This document shows positions 1-11,172 of a stretch of DNA of 64,000 nt, piece by piece (within the stretch, counting starts at the first letter, position 1; each line of letters opens with the position of its first letter). The notes under the pieces are model-generated. The model had not been told where the DNA came from. It searched no databases and saw only the letters and a list, made by a program, of their open reading frames with translations. The DNA comes from Thalassia testudinum (taxonomy: Eukaryota > Streptophyta > Magnoliopsida > Alismatales > Hydrocharitaceae), in assembly GCA_037157565.1 (NCBI GenBank), contig JAZHRO010000073.1, forward strand, positions 13,770,501-13,834,500, read 5' to 3'. The translations under genes and the position numbers were made by a program.

Positions 1-628
1 CCCATACTCGTGCGGCAAAGTGTGGCTTATTTCTTTTGTTTTCTTTTTTTCTCTTTTCTCCTTTTCTTTTTCTTTCTTTTTGACTTTCCTTTTCTCTTTT
101 TTTATGTAGGTGGCTTCCTTGGTCTAAGATTTACCTGAAGGCAGCAAGAAGAGAATGGTCTAGTGACTGGGCTCTAGACAACCTACCTATGGGTTGTTAC
201 CCATGATAACTTGCCAGCCATATCACCCTAGAAGGTTCATTAGCTACCCAATTTTCATTAGAACCGTCGATTAACGAGTCGGTGACAAGACAGTGTGTAG
301 ATGCTTTAGACTTAAGGTTCCCTCAAATCATAGGGTGGGTTGATAAATCGTGTACTTATCATCCAAACTTATTTATTCAAATTAAAATAGGATTTAGGTT
401 GGCAAGGACTTAAAAAATAAATCCACATTTTAGTGGATACACAGGCTGATTAAGTCTGAAGACCTGAAGGGTCTTCGTGTTCAGATCCTAATGTAATATT
501 TCCTAAGATTGAAAATTTTTCTTAAGCCCAAGTTCTCTTTCCTAATTCCACAAATTTTTTTTTTATATATAAATAAAAGAAATAAAATGAATCTACAGGG
601 CTGACGAATAAATTCAGAGATGAATATC

Positions 629-665
629 CACCCCCTCATGCCTATCTAATGCAATGTCCTCATTG
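629..665 (-). promoter_or_regulatory. Internal purine tract with small hairpin, element A
   Basis: On the minus strand a short inverted repeat (CAATG..CATTG with a purine loop, 652-665) is followed about 12 nt later by a G-rich purine tract (629-640). The same arrangement is found downstream of the accessory ORF in elements B, C and G. It resembles the hairpin plus polypurine tract next to the 3' LTRs, so it may be a second plus-strand priming site. That role is inferred. Confidence 0.45.
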
Positions 666-745
666 TATTAAAAAGACATAAAACAAAGTGGAGTAGAGTA
701 GAAAGCACCTGAATTGTGTGAATGTCGGGTTTGCTTCGGGATAAA

Positions 746-922
746 CTAAAAAAAAGAATTGTATACATGCTGAATTTAGTGCCTTCAGCTAGGCACACTA
801 TACAAAGAAGAGAAATAAAGAATTCACAGATAAGCTAAAAAAAAAAACTGTATACGTGCTGAATTTAGTGCCTTCAGCTAGGCACACTATACAAAGAAGA
901 GATAAAGAATTCATAGGTGCAA
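746..922 (-). repeat. Two-unit tandem duplication, period 89 bp
   Basis: Two adjacent copies start at 746 and 835. Each contains the same run through 'GTGCCTTCAGCTAGGCACAC'. Element B has only one copy at the matching place (about 28485-28545), so the duplication arose in element A. Confidence 0.8.
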
Positions 923-960
923 GTAAGAATCAGAATAAAAAGAAGAAACCTCTGACCTAC

Positions 961-3472
961 TGATGAGTAGCTACTCATCATAGCTAAAAGGACGAAATTA
1001 AGCTAGACACTAAGCAAAACAATATCAAATTAACATATAAAAAGGGTTAAGTGTGGGAATTAAAGAAAAGACCTAAAACTTTTAATGTGTGTTAAAACCT
1101 CCTAATTAGGTCACAAAAATGAGATATTCTGAAAACTAAAGAACAAATGATGATCCATGCATCAATTGAACACATAAACAAGTTTGAAAAGATAAATCAG
1201 AAGTAAAATCAATGTCTTAAATGTTCAATTAAGCACATGTAAAAACTTGAAAGCAATTGGACATCATTTAGGCTTAGAAATAAATATATTACAATTAGGT
1301 CCTTCATGCATTACATTTCTACTCTTCAAAACTCCTTCTTGGACCTTTTTGCAAGCCGCAGGGACCCTTCTGTATGACTGCAAGGCCCTTCCAGTTATAG
1401 TTGTTTCACTTTTGGACCTGCATGCTATTCTTCTACCCCTTCGTTCAAGGGTCTTCCTGCAAGTTTTCCCTCATTTCAGAGAGAAGCCTGTGTTCTTCAC
1501 GCGCACTGTAGCACGCGAAGAACACAGCCATTCTCGACCGTCCATCGCACTTTTGATCTCGATCTGCGGCTGGAATCAAATGGAACCTTCGCGTGATTCG
1601 GTGCGTGCGTTCACCTCTCTTCCCAGATCTCATCTGACGGTCAGATCTCTCTCTTGACTCGCCGCGCGCTCTACCCATCTCATCCTCACCGCCGACCTAA
1701 TTTTGATTAACCTCACCCTTGCGGTGATCTCAATCACTGAGCTGCTACTTAAGCACCTCAGTGGTGTCGCGCGCAAGGGATCTCTCCCTCCTACATCTCT
1801 TAGCGATCAGTTCGTCCACTCCAGTCTCTCCTCCTCACCTAGACCCTGATTTCACAGCCACCGGCTGTGGAATCATCGCCTGCTCTTCCCGCGCCACGCC
1901 GCACCCAGCTGGCGCCTCTCCGGCTCTCTGCTCGCCGCCGCCCCTTTCCCTGAGCATCGTCTTCTCCGGCGACAGTCGATACGACTGTCGCCCTGTCCTC
2001 CCCCTTCGTCCCTGCAAGTAAGCTAGAACTACCCCCCGTCTTCTCCTCTTTCTTTCCCCGCTTTCAATTTATTCAATTAAGCCCTCGACCGACCCTGACC
2101 ATCGTCACCCCCTTCGTCTCCGGCCACCCTCCGGCGAGATGCTCCCATCGCTCCACAGCCTCACACACCTCGCCGACCCTCACCGAACCTCCGCCTCATC
2201 ACACTGAGCACCCCCCACCCCCTCACTGCCACTCCACACCTCCGTAACGCTTCCCCCAACAAACCCATCCTCCGACCCACAGTCCGACCTAGGGCAGCCC
2301 TAGCACGCCGCCCCGCGCCTCGCCACCACCCACACGAGCTTCGCCGCACCTTGGCGAAGCTCCTGGCACTTTCTGATTAGGCCGAGAGGCCATTTTCTTG
2401 TGAACAGGCCACCCGACCTCCGCCGCCATTGCCGTGCAGGAGGAACTGCTTCCGCCTGCAGCTACAGGCGCGCCACGCTCAGCGCCACGCCCAGATTCAA
2501 CTCCCAGGCCTTGCGAGGCGTTTCGACAAAACACCAGGCTCGCAGCTAAGGCAGAAGGCTTCGCGTGACGCCACAATCTCCCGCTGATTTCCCCGCTGCG
2601 GGCGCGCAATTGAGGTGGGACATTTAGTCCCACCTCGGAAAAGCCTGAAGAGTCGCAGCGATATAAGATGCAAAAGTGCTGGAGGCTTACTGCCTCAGCA
2701 CACGGGGTGAGGTCCCCTTCACCCGCCCGGTTACCCGGTCTCGTCCGCGCTCACGCCCCGCGGACCTGACCCGACCCGACCCGACTTAAGACTGACCTGC
2801 ACTCCTCGCCCACCACGCACGCCGGTGGGCCTAGACCCGGGCCTGACCCGAACCCGATTACCCGGCAGCTCTGGGAGAGCTTTCCGAAGAGTGGATTCAG
2901 AGAGAGAGAGACGCGGGGGGGGGGAGGGTAGAGTAGGTTTTGTTCTCTGACGTAAGCTCTGAAGTGTGCAGGCACAGGTGAAGAAGAAGAACCGCGGAAG
3001 AAGAAGGAAGCTGAGGGAGACACTGTAGCAACAGGCAGTTTAAGTCGTCTGATTTGGAAATCAGACGACGGCCTGAAGGGAAAAGAAGAAAGAAGGAGGG
3101 GCGACGTCCCTGACTGAAGAACATCAGAAGAAGGCGAGGCAGTGCAGAACAAGGAAGAAGAAGAAGAGCATCACCATTGCAGAAGAAAGACATCACCTCT
3201 GCAGAACAAAGAAGAAGAAGGAGATCTGAAGAAAGAAAGAAAGAAGAACATCACGAGGAGAAAACAAAGAGAAAAGAAGACAACAAATTCTTTCCCTCTC
3301 TCTTTCTTTTTGTAAAAGAAACATGTATATCTCTAGAATACAACTTGCTCCCTGAGTTCGACCTCGGGAACTCTTTTATTCTCCGAGTAAAAAAAAATTT
3401 TATATAGTTGAAATGTTGGTAATAACTGGCTATACTACAACGTAATAACAATAAAACCCAGTTGTCCCAACA
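961..3472 (+). repeat. LTR-like sequence distantly related to the F/G LTR family
   Basis: It starts TGATGAG with a short terminal inverted repeat, as do the F and G LTRs. It has a GC-rich middle with the shared 'GGGACATTTAGTCC' box near 2618 (also near 51845 in F and, divergently, near 57015 in G). It ends in a purine-rich leader, a 'gagTTCGACCTCGGGAAC' type segment and CCAACA at 3472. The next bases (CTTTCGAC) do not match a PBS, unlike the sequence after the F and G LTRs. Long antisense frames in the GC-rich part (about 1835-2633) look fortuitous. Confidence 0.6.
3044..3069. repeat. Perfect 12-bp inverted repeat with 2-nt loop
   Basis: GTCGTCTGATTT (3044-3055) is followed by GG and then its exact reverse complement (3058-3069). 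The arms share CGTCTGATTT with the C-box repeats of the copia and chromovirus LTRs. Confidence 0.85.
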
Positions 3473-5097
3473 CTTTCGACCATGGAGTCACAAGCACCAT
3501 TTGGGGCTTCTCACTCACTCCATTTATTTCACAAAAGCCCCTCTGTTTTAAATGGATTGCCTCAGTTTGTCAGAGCACTTTTGATTTGGATCTTAAAGGA
3601 TTTTTACTCTCTGAAATGTTTTGACAGATCTGACAAATTGAAGGGATTTTTGGTTTTCATTGTGGGCAAGGACTCTGAGAAGTTCTCTGGTGACAGAGAA
3701 CTAATCAGAAGAGCCTTTCATGATTCTGTTTATACTTTGTTTTGAATGCATTCGCCAGCTTCCATTAAATTTCCTTAATGCATTCTTAGTCTCTTTTTGC
3801 TATTTCAGAACTGCCATACACTATTTGTGTTGATGATCATTTCTGTATGGTGATTCTCTAACCTAAGGAGTTTTCCATACTCCTTAAGGTTGCAAGAAAC
3901 TGGGATTGTGTTTCTTTGGTTTTAATTGATCGAGCTAAGTCTTCCTTCATGCTGTCTATGGCATTAGGAAGACTAACTCAATGCCATTTGAATGTTGATC
4001 TGAAAGGATGCTTCTGATAAGGTTTTTCCTAATGAGTGTTTGAGCTGAATTTACATGAGATTTTCGTGAGATTTAAACCCCTTTCAGATTTGGATTTCAA
4101 CTCTGTAAATTGTAGTTTGTTTTGAATTTTATCTTACTCCCAGTTACACAGCAATATCCTGCATCTAGCAGCTACATTCCCCTCTTCTCTAAACTCCCTT
4201 CTTCTCTAAATTTCCCTCTTCTCTGTAGAATACTTCCCCCCTCTTCAAGTGGACTAACTGCAGCAGTAGTTAGCCATTTGACAGTGGCTTAAGCCACTAC
4301 CACTGTAAACCACATATACTAAATACATTCTTCTTCTCTCCATCTCTTTTGACAGTAGCTGTGGCTGCTGTCTTAATTGAACACTAACACTCAATCAACT
4401 CTAATTCCCTAACTTTATACAAAAGCCTAATGACATAGACTTATTTTAAAACTGTAAATATACCTATTCATAGTATTATAACTATAGCATATCAGTTAGA
4501 TACATAGTTATACTGTAAATATGTATAAAACCTGTACAGAAATTCATATACATATGTAATCTATGTAAAAATATGTATATATACTAATCTATTATGTATG
4601 TATTTACTGATTTATGTATATATGTATGTACAGATTTATATTTACTTATTTAGTAGCTAAGTTAATAAGTTAGAGCAATAATCAAGTAAATAAATCTATA
4701 AACTTGGGAATATATATATATATTAAGTAATTTAAGTTAGTCAAAGTATAATTATACCTAGTATAACTTACTGTAACTTAGTTTTAATTTTAAACACCCA
4801 GAACTGCTATTTTAGCCTAAATAAAACATAAATAAATTCGTAAAAATATAATAAAAATATGTATTAAATACTTAAGTATGTAAGTTAAAACTGTTTAAGG
4901 TCAATTAGACCATTTACTAATTATTTTATAAGTAATTAACTATTTAATCACCTAAATCAACCTGTATAATCAGCCTAGTTTAGCGAATTTATTTGTATAG
5001 TAAAAATATTTAAAATTCAAAATTAATTAATCAATTATGTAGTATTACGTAAATATTTTATTTACCATATTTTATTTTATTTTTTTTAATAATTTAT
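3473..5097. other. Unclassified AT-rich segment of the 961-6287 insertion
   Basis: It opens with an 87-codon frame (3482-3745) that I do not recognise, then a short inverted repeat (TAAGGAG..CTCCTTA near 3865-3890), then about 700 bp of very AT-rich DNA (4430-5090). I see no PBS, gag or pol, and no match to the LTR on its left. It could be captured host DNA or a decayed internal region. Confidence 0.35.
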
Positions 5098-5135
5098 GGC
5101 CCCCAAATCGAGGGCCAAAAATGCGCACAGACGCA

Positions 5136-5208
5136 GCTGCGTTTGATTTCCAATGCACGATGTGGCGCTGGAATAGCGCCACATCATGTGCTGCAAACCA
5201 AACGCAGC
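5136..5208. repeat. Foldback: 34-nt arms around a GGAAT loop
   Basis: Left arm 5136-5169 and right arm 5175-5208 are imperfect reverse complements. The innermost 11 bp are perfect (GATGTGGCGCT against AGCGCCACATC), and the outer ends are GCTGCGTTTG and CAAACGCAGC. A smaller hairpin (GGCCC..GGGCC, 5098-5116) lies just upstream. The arms look like a short foldback or MITE-like unit. No target duplication is obvious. Confidence 0.7.
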
Positions 5209-6287
5209 CATATAAATATAATTTATGCTACACTTGAAACAGTCGTCAAGGCGCAGGGCGCCCGAAACACTGCGCGTATGTCCGATCCGATTACCCGATG
5301 TGTGCTGAACTCTGATATGTGTGTGGGGCCGGGGGCCCGAGCGTCTGCGAGCTTTAAGGCCGTTGGGCTGAGCTCTGACGCTGAGATTGCAAACGTAACT
5401 AAGCCATCTAATATGAGATTAGGGCGCGCTTAGTAGAGGTCTGGTCCCACCCGTAGGGTGCTGTGTATCCCTCGAAAAGCGCGCCCACTAATTAAACACA
5501 TTTTACACTAAGGACGTCAGCCTAACCCCGTCTCCACCGCAGCCTCTGAAATACCATACAGAAGAAATTGAAAGGACAGACGACTTAAAAAAAAAAGAGA
5601 GAACACAAGAGATAGCAAGAACAGAAAAACTTACTGTACATAAAGTAGTAGAACAAGTAATATACATACATATAAGTAAACCCACATAATTACTAACAGA
5701 ATAAAATGACACTATAAATGTCGCTAAAGACCTCAGTTTGCTTCTTTAGGTTGTATATAGTGTTTTCTGAGATTTAGCAACGTTTATATCTGTCACTAAA
5801 ACTGATATATATGTCACTATATATAAAAGACTACTAAGTTAAGTTTTTACACTATGGTATCCTAATGTAGTATGAACTAACATATTAGTGTTAATAGTAT
5901 AACTTGTAAATACATAGTTTAGAGTATAATAATAGATTGTTTGATGCTTGTTCATAGTTAGTATTTTTTGTTCTTAGTAACTAGGTAAATAAAACATTCA
6001 TTCATTCTTTAAATGTAAAGTTTCTTTTTGAATAAGAAGACAATTTTGGAGATAATCAAAGAGTGACCGAATTAAATTCAATAAATTGCCTCCCAGAGAA
6101 CGACCTGGAACAAAACCAGTAAAAATTAGATAAATAAGCAAATGATAATAATGGTTGTAATGACTGGTACTCACCCATACTCACCACTATACGACATCCT
6201 TAAGGTTATATTATACACCCTATACTACAACGACATGATCATAACAATAATCATTACAATTATCACCAACAACCATTTTCATCATCA
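5209..6287. other. Possible second LTR end, unclassified
   Basis: It contains a TATA-like stretch right after the foldback (5210-5222) and a GC-rich inverted repeat (GGGCGCGCTT 5422-5431 with AAGCGCGCCC 5477-5486). A purine-rich stretch (5560-5640) precedes a segment near 6085 resembling the 'TTCGACC' part of LTR 3' ends. The 12-mer TATACTACAACG at 6221-6232 also occurs at 3431-3442 near the end of the left LTR. This suggests a second, divergent LTR end finishing at 6287. Confidence 0.35.
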
Positions 6288-6451
6288 CCTACCAATAGAT
6301 GTCCACAAATGTGGACCAGATTGTGGTGCAGACCCATACCCCAAAATCAAGAATATCTAGGGTTCCGGATAAAAATTACCCAAAACCTAAAATCAATATG
6401 CAAGCGGTGTCAGGCCTGCGATTTATGAGGATGTAACCCAAGACCAAATAG

Positions 6452-7839
6452 TCAGGTTACAGAGAATTCAATATCAAAAGGATAACCAATGAATGTGTGC
6501 TTGGGTTCAACATCCTCAGAACAAATGTCATAAGGGTCTTGGTTTGATGGTTTTAGATGAATTGGAACCCTTAGACTCGGTCTTCTATTTCCTCCGGAGT
6601 TTGCTTCCCAAATCAAAATTTCCCAGCTCCTATCCTCCTCATTCAGAATGCCAAATTCCGAGACCTCCTGCATATTAATCACCTCATCTGAAATTTCCAA
6701 GTCAAAAAGATGTGGTTGAATCAGAATTCACTTGGGTTTAGTTATCTCAAAAACAAAATGTTCAGTAAGCTCAATGGAGTGTAACTGACAATCGGAGCAT
6801 TGAATTGAATCCTCAAGAAAATGTGATTTTGGATCCGTCATGTGAGCCCCAATAAGATCAGTTTCCTCAGTTATTAGGCTACCAAATTATTTAACTGATT
6901 CCACAGGCCCAATCTCCTCACAGAAATTATGTTATGTAAACTCACTGAGACTTCACAAACTGAATCTTCACCATCAGAATCAAAGAAATCAAAATCCGTA
7001 TTAATGTATGTCCCAAAATCATATGTCACTTTCTGGTCCATGGAGACACATGTTTCCTCGTACCCTGGCTCAAGGATTTTAGGTGAATTAATCAGATCAT
7101 CCTTAATTAGTTGCTCTAATTCAATCTAGTCAGCCTCGTAGCACGTGTCCCCACCGACAGGTGCCTGAGAGGGTTCTGACCTTGGCTCTCCTGAAGGGGG
7201 TTCATCCTGGGAATCATCCCACGATTGAACCAAATCAACCACAAATCTCACTCTCAATTTCGCTAACTTCCCAAGTAAAAACTCACCAAGGTTCTTATCC
7301 TTAACATCCTGAAGCCAATCCGACAAATACTTGTTCAAATGATCAATCATCTCAATCAGGGGCTCCAATTTTTCAATGCAAAGTATTGGTTGAACTTCTA
7401 AAGATTGTATGGCATTCCTCAAGTTTGCCAAAACCTTATCTTGAACCTGGTTAACCTGAACCAAATGACTTGGTTCAGGGTTAGGCGGGTTTGGGATCAG
7501 AGTAGAGAAGTTAACGAATTGAGATTTGTTATACCCTTCCTGATAATAGCTCATTTTAGATTGTTCAAAAGGTGGTGATGACCTAAAGGCAATGTAATCA
7601 GACGATGTGTAAGGATCAGTGTATCCTCCTTGATTGTAGATCGTATTAGACTATCCATGAAAGGGTGGCAATCTATAATCAATGTGGCTCTAAGAAGGAT
7701 ATAAATCACAATCATTGTGTTCAAGGTTAGACACTAAACATGGGGGTCTGAAACTGTATCCCAAATCAGAATTATCCTTACTAACCAATGGTTGATTACA
7801 GTACTAGTCGGGATAATCGTCATGTTGTGTATAACTCAT
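6452..7839 (-). pseudogene. Decayed accessory ORF of element A (function unknown)
   Basis: Reading starts at ATG 7839 (minus). The longest open piece (7554-7126) and a C-terminal piece (6700-6452) align with the plus-strand ORF of element B (26869-28296). The product is rich in Asp, Glu, Ser, Tyr and Pro, with no zinc knuckle, aspartic-protease or RT motif. The two pieces are in different frames, so at least one indel has occurred, and there is an in-frame TAG near codon 12. A keeps sense codons (CAG, CAG, TGC, CAG, TGG, TCA) where B has six stops, so the ancestral frame was open. I do not recognise the family. It could be a structural or RNA-binding protein replacing gag, but that is a guess. 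Confidence 0.65.
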
Positions 7840-9044
7840 AACAGGAGGGAAAGAGCAGGAATGCATATAAAATGTGGAAGGATTCATGATAGATGAGAGG
7901 AAGAAAGGCACCCTGCAATACAAGCAATCAAACCTATCCTTAAGTGGGCTAGCCTAAAGACCTACAGACTCCCAAAACCCATCCTGAGATAAAGAAACAA
8001 TTTGATCTACTTCTGTCTGTTCAATCCAACCAGTTAGAAGGAGGGACTGGGGAGAAGGTTCTTCCTTCAGCTTGCGCCTCTGCTTCCTAGTGTACCCCCC
8101 AGTCGCGATCGTTTGATTCTACTCCCCTAGCTTGATATCAGATTGAACAATAGAAACAGACTAGTCGAAAATAATCTTGTTCTGGGCTACGAAGAGGGAG
8201 TCAAATCCTTAAGGCAAACGTCTACTCTATTTTATTTAGGGCTAGGTTTGAAAGTGCTTTGGAATGTGATGGGCCCTTTATCTGGGTTAGGCCCTTAATG
8301 ATTGATTGATGTGTGCATGCATGCACAACCAGTGGTTTTCAAGCAAGATTATTTTTGATGCGGTGAATTTTAGGGTTCAAATCTTGCCTAGTAGCTTTTA
8401 GGATTCAACTTTAGGTATTTTCAAACAAGTTTTGTTGGCACACCAGGTTTTGAAATCACAGGTGAAGATGTTTTCCTTTAAAACTTAAAAGAATGTGGAG
8501 CGCCTGGTAAATCCCTAAGAGTTGAACCTATGCGATAGCTACTTGATGAGTTGATTTTAATTGAAGTGGTGCAGTACAATCAACTCAAACAATTGGCCTA
8601 TTGCACCACTTAATTAGGCACACAAGTGATTACCTAATCTGATTTTTACTCAATTATTTGTTTAGATGTGTGTATCGGCTCCAAAGATCGATTTACCGGT
8701 TGAGTTTGAAAATCAGATGAGGTTGTGTACATCTGTGAGATTTTTTTATTTTTTTTCTTTTTAAATGTGGAGGTTGAGATGGGTATCAAACAAACAAACA
8801 AAACTAACCTTAGAGTTTAAAGGAACACCTAGGTTAATTTACGTTTGTGTTATTACGTGGTGGAATGAAAACTAATGGGTGGAAGGTGGGGGAAAAACTT
8901 ATAAAACCTTCAACAACACTTTACTCCAATCTACCGCTTTTGCTCATCTCAAAAGAGTACCTGCAATCACAATAAGAAAGGAGAGAAGTGAGGTAAATGA
9001 TTCGTAAGTTGGAAAACATGAGAAAAAAATCAAAGGGCATCGCC

Positions 9045-9062
9045 TCCCCGGTAACGGCGCCA
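9045..9062 (-). promoter_or_regulatory. Primer-binding site, element A
   Basis: The minus strand reads TGGCGCCGTTACCGGGGA, three bases after the LTR end. This is the Athila/Tat-type PBS that I recall as matching the 3' end of tRNA-Asp, with one mismatch. Confidence 0.85.
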
Positions 9063-9065
9063 AAA

Positions 9066-10733
9066 TGTTGTAGCTACGAGTTACTACGCTATCGTATTTG
9101 GTTTTGAAAAACCTGTCGTTGTAGTTTAAAAGAGAATAACTCATGTTCAACAAATAAAATTTATACCAGAATAGAAATCTCGGGTCGAACTCAGGGAGGC
9201 GGACGTTTGATTAGAAATACGCATTTGTTTTATTTGTCACAAAACAGAATAACTAATTGGAAACTATCTATCTATTTACAATAAATAAAAGAGAAAGAGA
9301 GAGAGAATATTACAAACAAAAGCAAAAAGAGATGTAGAATGAACATGGATTTCATTATCAAAGAGGTTGTTCGTTACACTACTCATTACGACTAGAAAGC
9401 AGTAAATCTACTCTATAAAGCATTAAAAAGAATGGAGAGAGAGATATCCTCCTCGACGGTCTCTTGGAGGACGAGCCGGATGGGACGACGCCTGGAAGAT
9501 GGGGAACGAAGTAGGAAGAAGGGGGATGAAGCGGGAAGAACGGGAATGAGGCAGCACGTCGTCATCGTCGCGGGATTCGCTTCCAAAATGGGGGCAAAAA
9601 TTTGACTTTATCTTTAGAGAAGCATCCTGGGTGTGGGACAAGCTTCTCTTGATCTTTGGAGAGGGAGAGAAGAGAAAGAAGGGATGAAAATTTCGTATGG
9701 AGAGGGTCTCCTTTTATAGTTGCAAGGAGTGTGGCAAATTTGGTCTTCTTAATTTGAAAATCATTAATTCAAGACCTTTAGTGACAAATAAATCCATCGC
9801 TAAAGGTCCGAACATAGGTGTAGTGGGCCGACGCACGCGCCCACTCATCTCCTCAAGGGGCAACACTCATTCACATCCTTCAAATCTTAGTCATTCGATC
9901 TCACAATCGAATGGCTGAGAGAGATCCTCGCCGCGCCTCCTCATCGCGCACCTACACGTGCGATCCCACATTACGCATGGGCGTACGATGGCGTGTGATC
10001 TGGATTGAGCGTGCGTGGCCGCTGGATCATGATTGTGCGATCGATTGGGCACGCACCTCCACTCCAATTGATGCATCAGAGGCTCGAATGCACGCCTGCG
10101 CTTCACGTTAGAGTGATCGACCAATGCGCTATGGGCACGTTTGTGTCAAGCACTTAAGTTAAGCGCGGGTGCGTCGCAGCCATTGGATCAAGTTCCAATG
10201 GCGGGGAAGCGTTGATGCGGGGCCTTCAACTGATGCGTGCGGTCGGTTGGGCGATCGAGATGGCGCCACGTGGTGCCATCTTGGCCTTCCATCTTCTAGA
10301 TGATGTAGATGGTGCCACGATTATCGGATTGAGTCGATTTTCGTGCCGTTAGGCTACGATCGTCGATCCGAATCCATCCGTGTGGTTGGATTTGTCGTTT
10401 AAAGTGAGGATTCACACCATCTTACTCCTTGATCTTGTTGGGTTCCTCAAACTCTATCTGATGCTACAGATGTCTGATTAAGATAAACTTGGGATCATTG
10501 AACTCCAATCGTCGCCCTGATTAGATCCGTGCGGTTGGATCTTCTATCGGAGGCCTCGATAAAAATTTGCCCTGTCCCTAAACATAAAAGGAGACAATTA
10601 ACCTCCATTTTATTCAAACTAATATAAATGCAAGGTGATGCATGCTATGTAATATTTATAGTATGTAATGCAATTATATGCTTAAGAACATGAATAAATA
10701 GGCATTTTATGTAATATAAACTTGTTTATATCA
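9066..10733 (-). repeat. 5' LTR of element A
   Basis: On the minus strand it begins TGATATAAAC (10733) and ends ...TACAACA (9066), then the PBS. It aligns along its length with the LTRs of B (23871-25643 and 35401-47527). A TATA box (ACTATAAAAG on the minus strand, about 9711-9720) is followed by a leader. Long frames inside (9423-9641, 9891-10124) are not supported as genes. Confidence 0.85.
9711..9720 (-). promoter_or_regulatory. TATA box of element A LTR
   Basis: The minus strand reads ACTATAAAAG at the same place as the TATA boxes of both element B LTRs. Confidence 0.65.
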
Positions 10734-11135
10734 GAGATCTGGAGTCTATATTACTAAGCTACATGTAGCACTAGATGAGTGTGAGCCACCAAATGTGATA
10801 CCATTTGACTCAAACATCTTCTACCTAAGCTAAAAAGCTGGGGTTAAATCATAGATTACTTGCTATATTATCCTCGAGAGAACTTTGCCTATCCTGATAG
10901 AAGTTTTATCGAAGGTCAAGTACGAACTTTAAATATAGGTTGGCTTTTCCTTTAGATCCGTTGCTTAGGCTACTATTACATCATTTTCACATTTATTTAG
11001 ATCTATAAATTTTTGGAAGAAGACAAGAAAAAATATTTTGTCAAACCCTTCATAAAAAAGAAATAAGCAGTCCTTTTGTGGTCGAGTTGTAATTAGCATG
11101 GATCATACATTTTGCTTTCATTTCTCATTCTTGCA

Positions 11136-11172
11136 TTTGCTAAGGGACTAGCAAAAGATAAGCATGGGAGTG
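11136..11172 (+). promoter_or_regulatory. Hairpin plus polypurine tract before the 3' LTR of E
   Basis: TTTGCTAAGGGACTAGCAAA (11136-11155) folds into a stem with a purine loop. It is followed by AGATAAGCATGGGAGTG, which ends where the LTR begins. The same layout precedes the LTRs of B, C, D and G. Confidence 0.7.

Larger units (their letters stand above)
961..6287 (+). mobile_element. Insertion in element A flanked by 5-bp target duplication CCTAC
   Basis: CCTAC at 956-960 is repeated at 6288-6292. Removing 961-6287 plus one CCTAC restores base-for-base spacing with element B near 28395-28425. The insert begins TGATGA and ends TCATCA, as LTR elements do. The left 2.5 kb resembles an F/G-family LTR, but the right part is AT-rich and unlike it, so this is not a simple LTR pair or solo LTR. 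It may be a rearranged element or a solo LTR with a further insertion. I could not resolve the inner boundaries. Confidence 0.65.
1..10733 (-). mobile_element. Element A: non-autonomous Athila/Tat-like LTR element, left part outside window
   Basis: On the minus strand this reads 5' LTR (10733 to 9066), PBS (9062 to 9045), leader, a decayed accessory ORF (7839 to 6452) and a 3' noncoding region running off the left edge. It is collinear with element B at 23871-29300, which places it in the same family. Homology is broken only by an insertion at 961-6287. No gag, reverse transcriptase or integrase is visible, so it is probably non-autonomous. On the right it abuts the internal region of element E at 10734, so A inserted into E. 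Its 3' LTR lies outside the window, so its target duplication cannot be checked. Confidence 0.8.

Noticed and set aside
3482..3745. 87-aa ORF as a host gene
   Set aside because: No recognised domain, no supporting splice or promoter context, and it lies inside an insertion with a clean target duplication. It is kept only as part of an unclassified segment.
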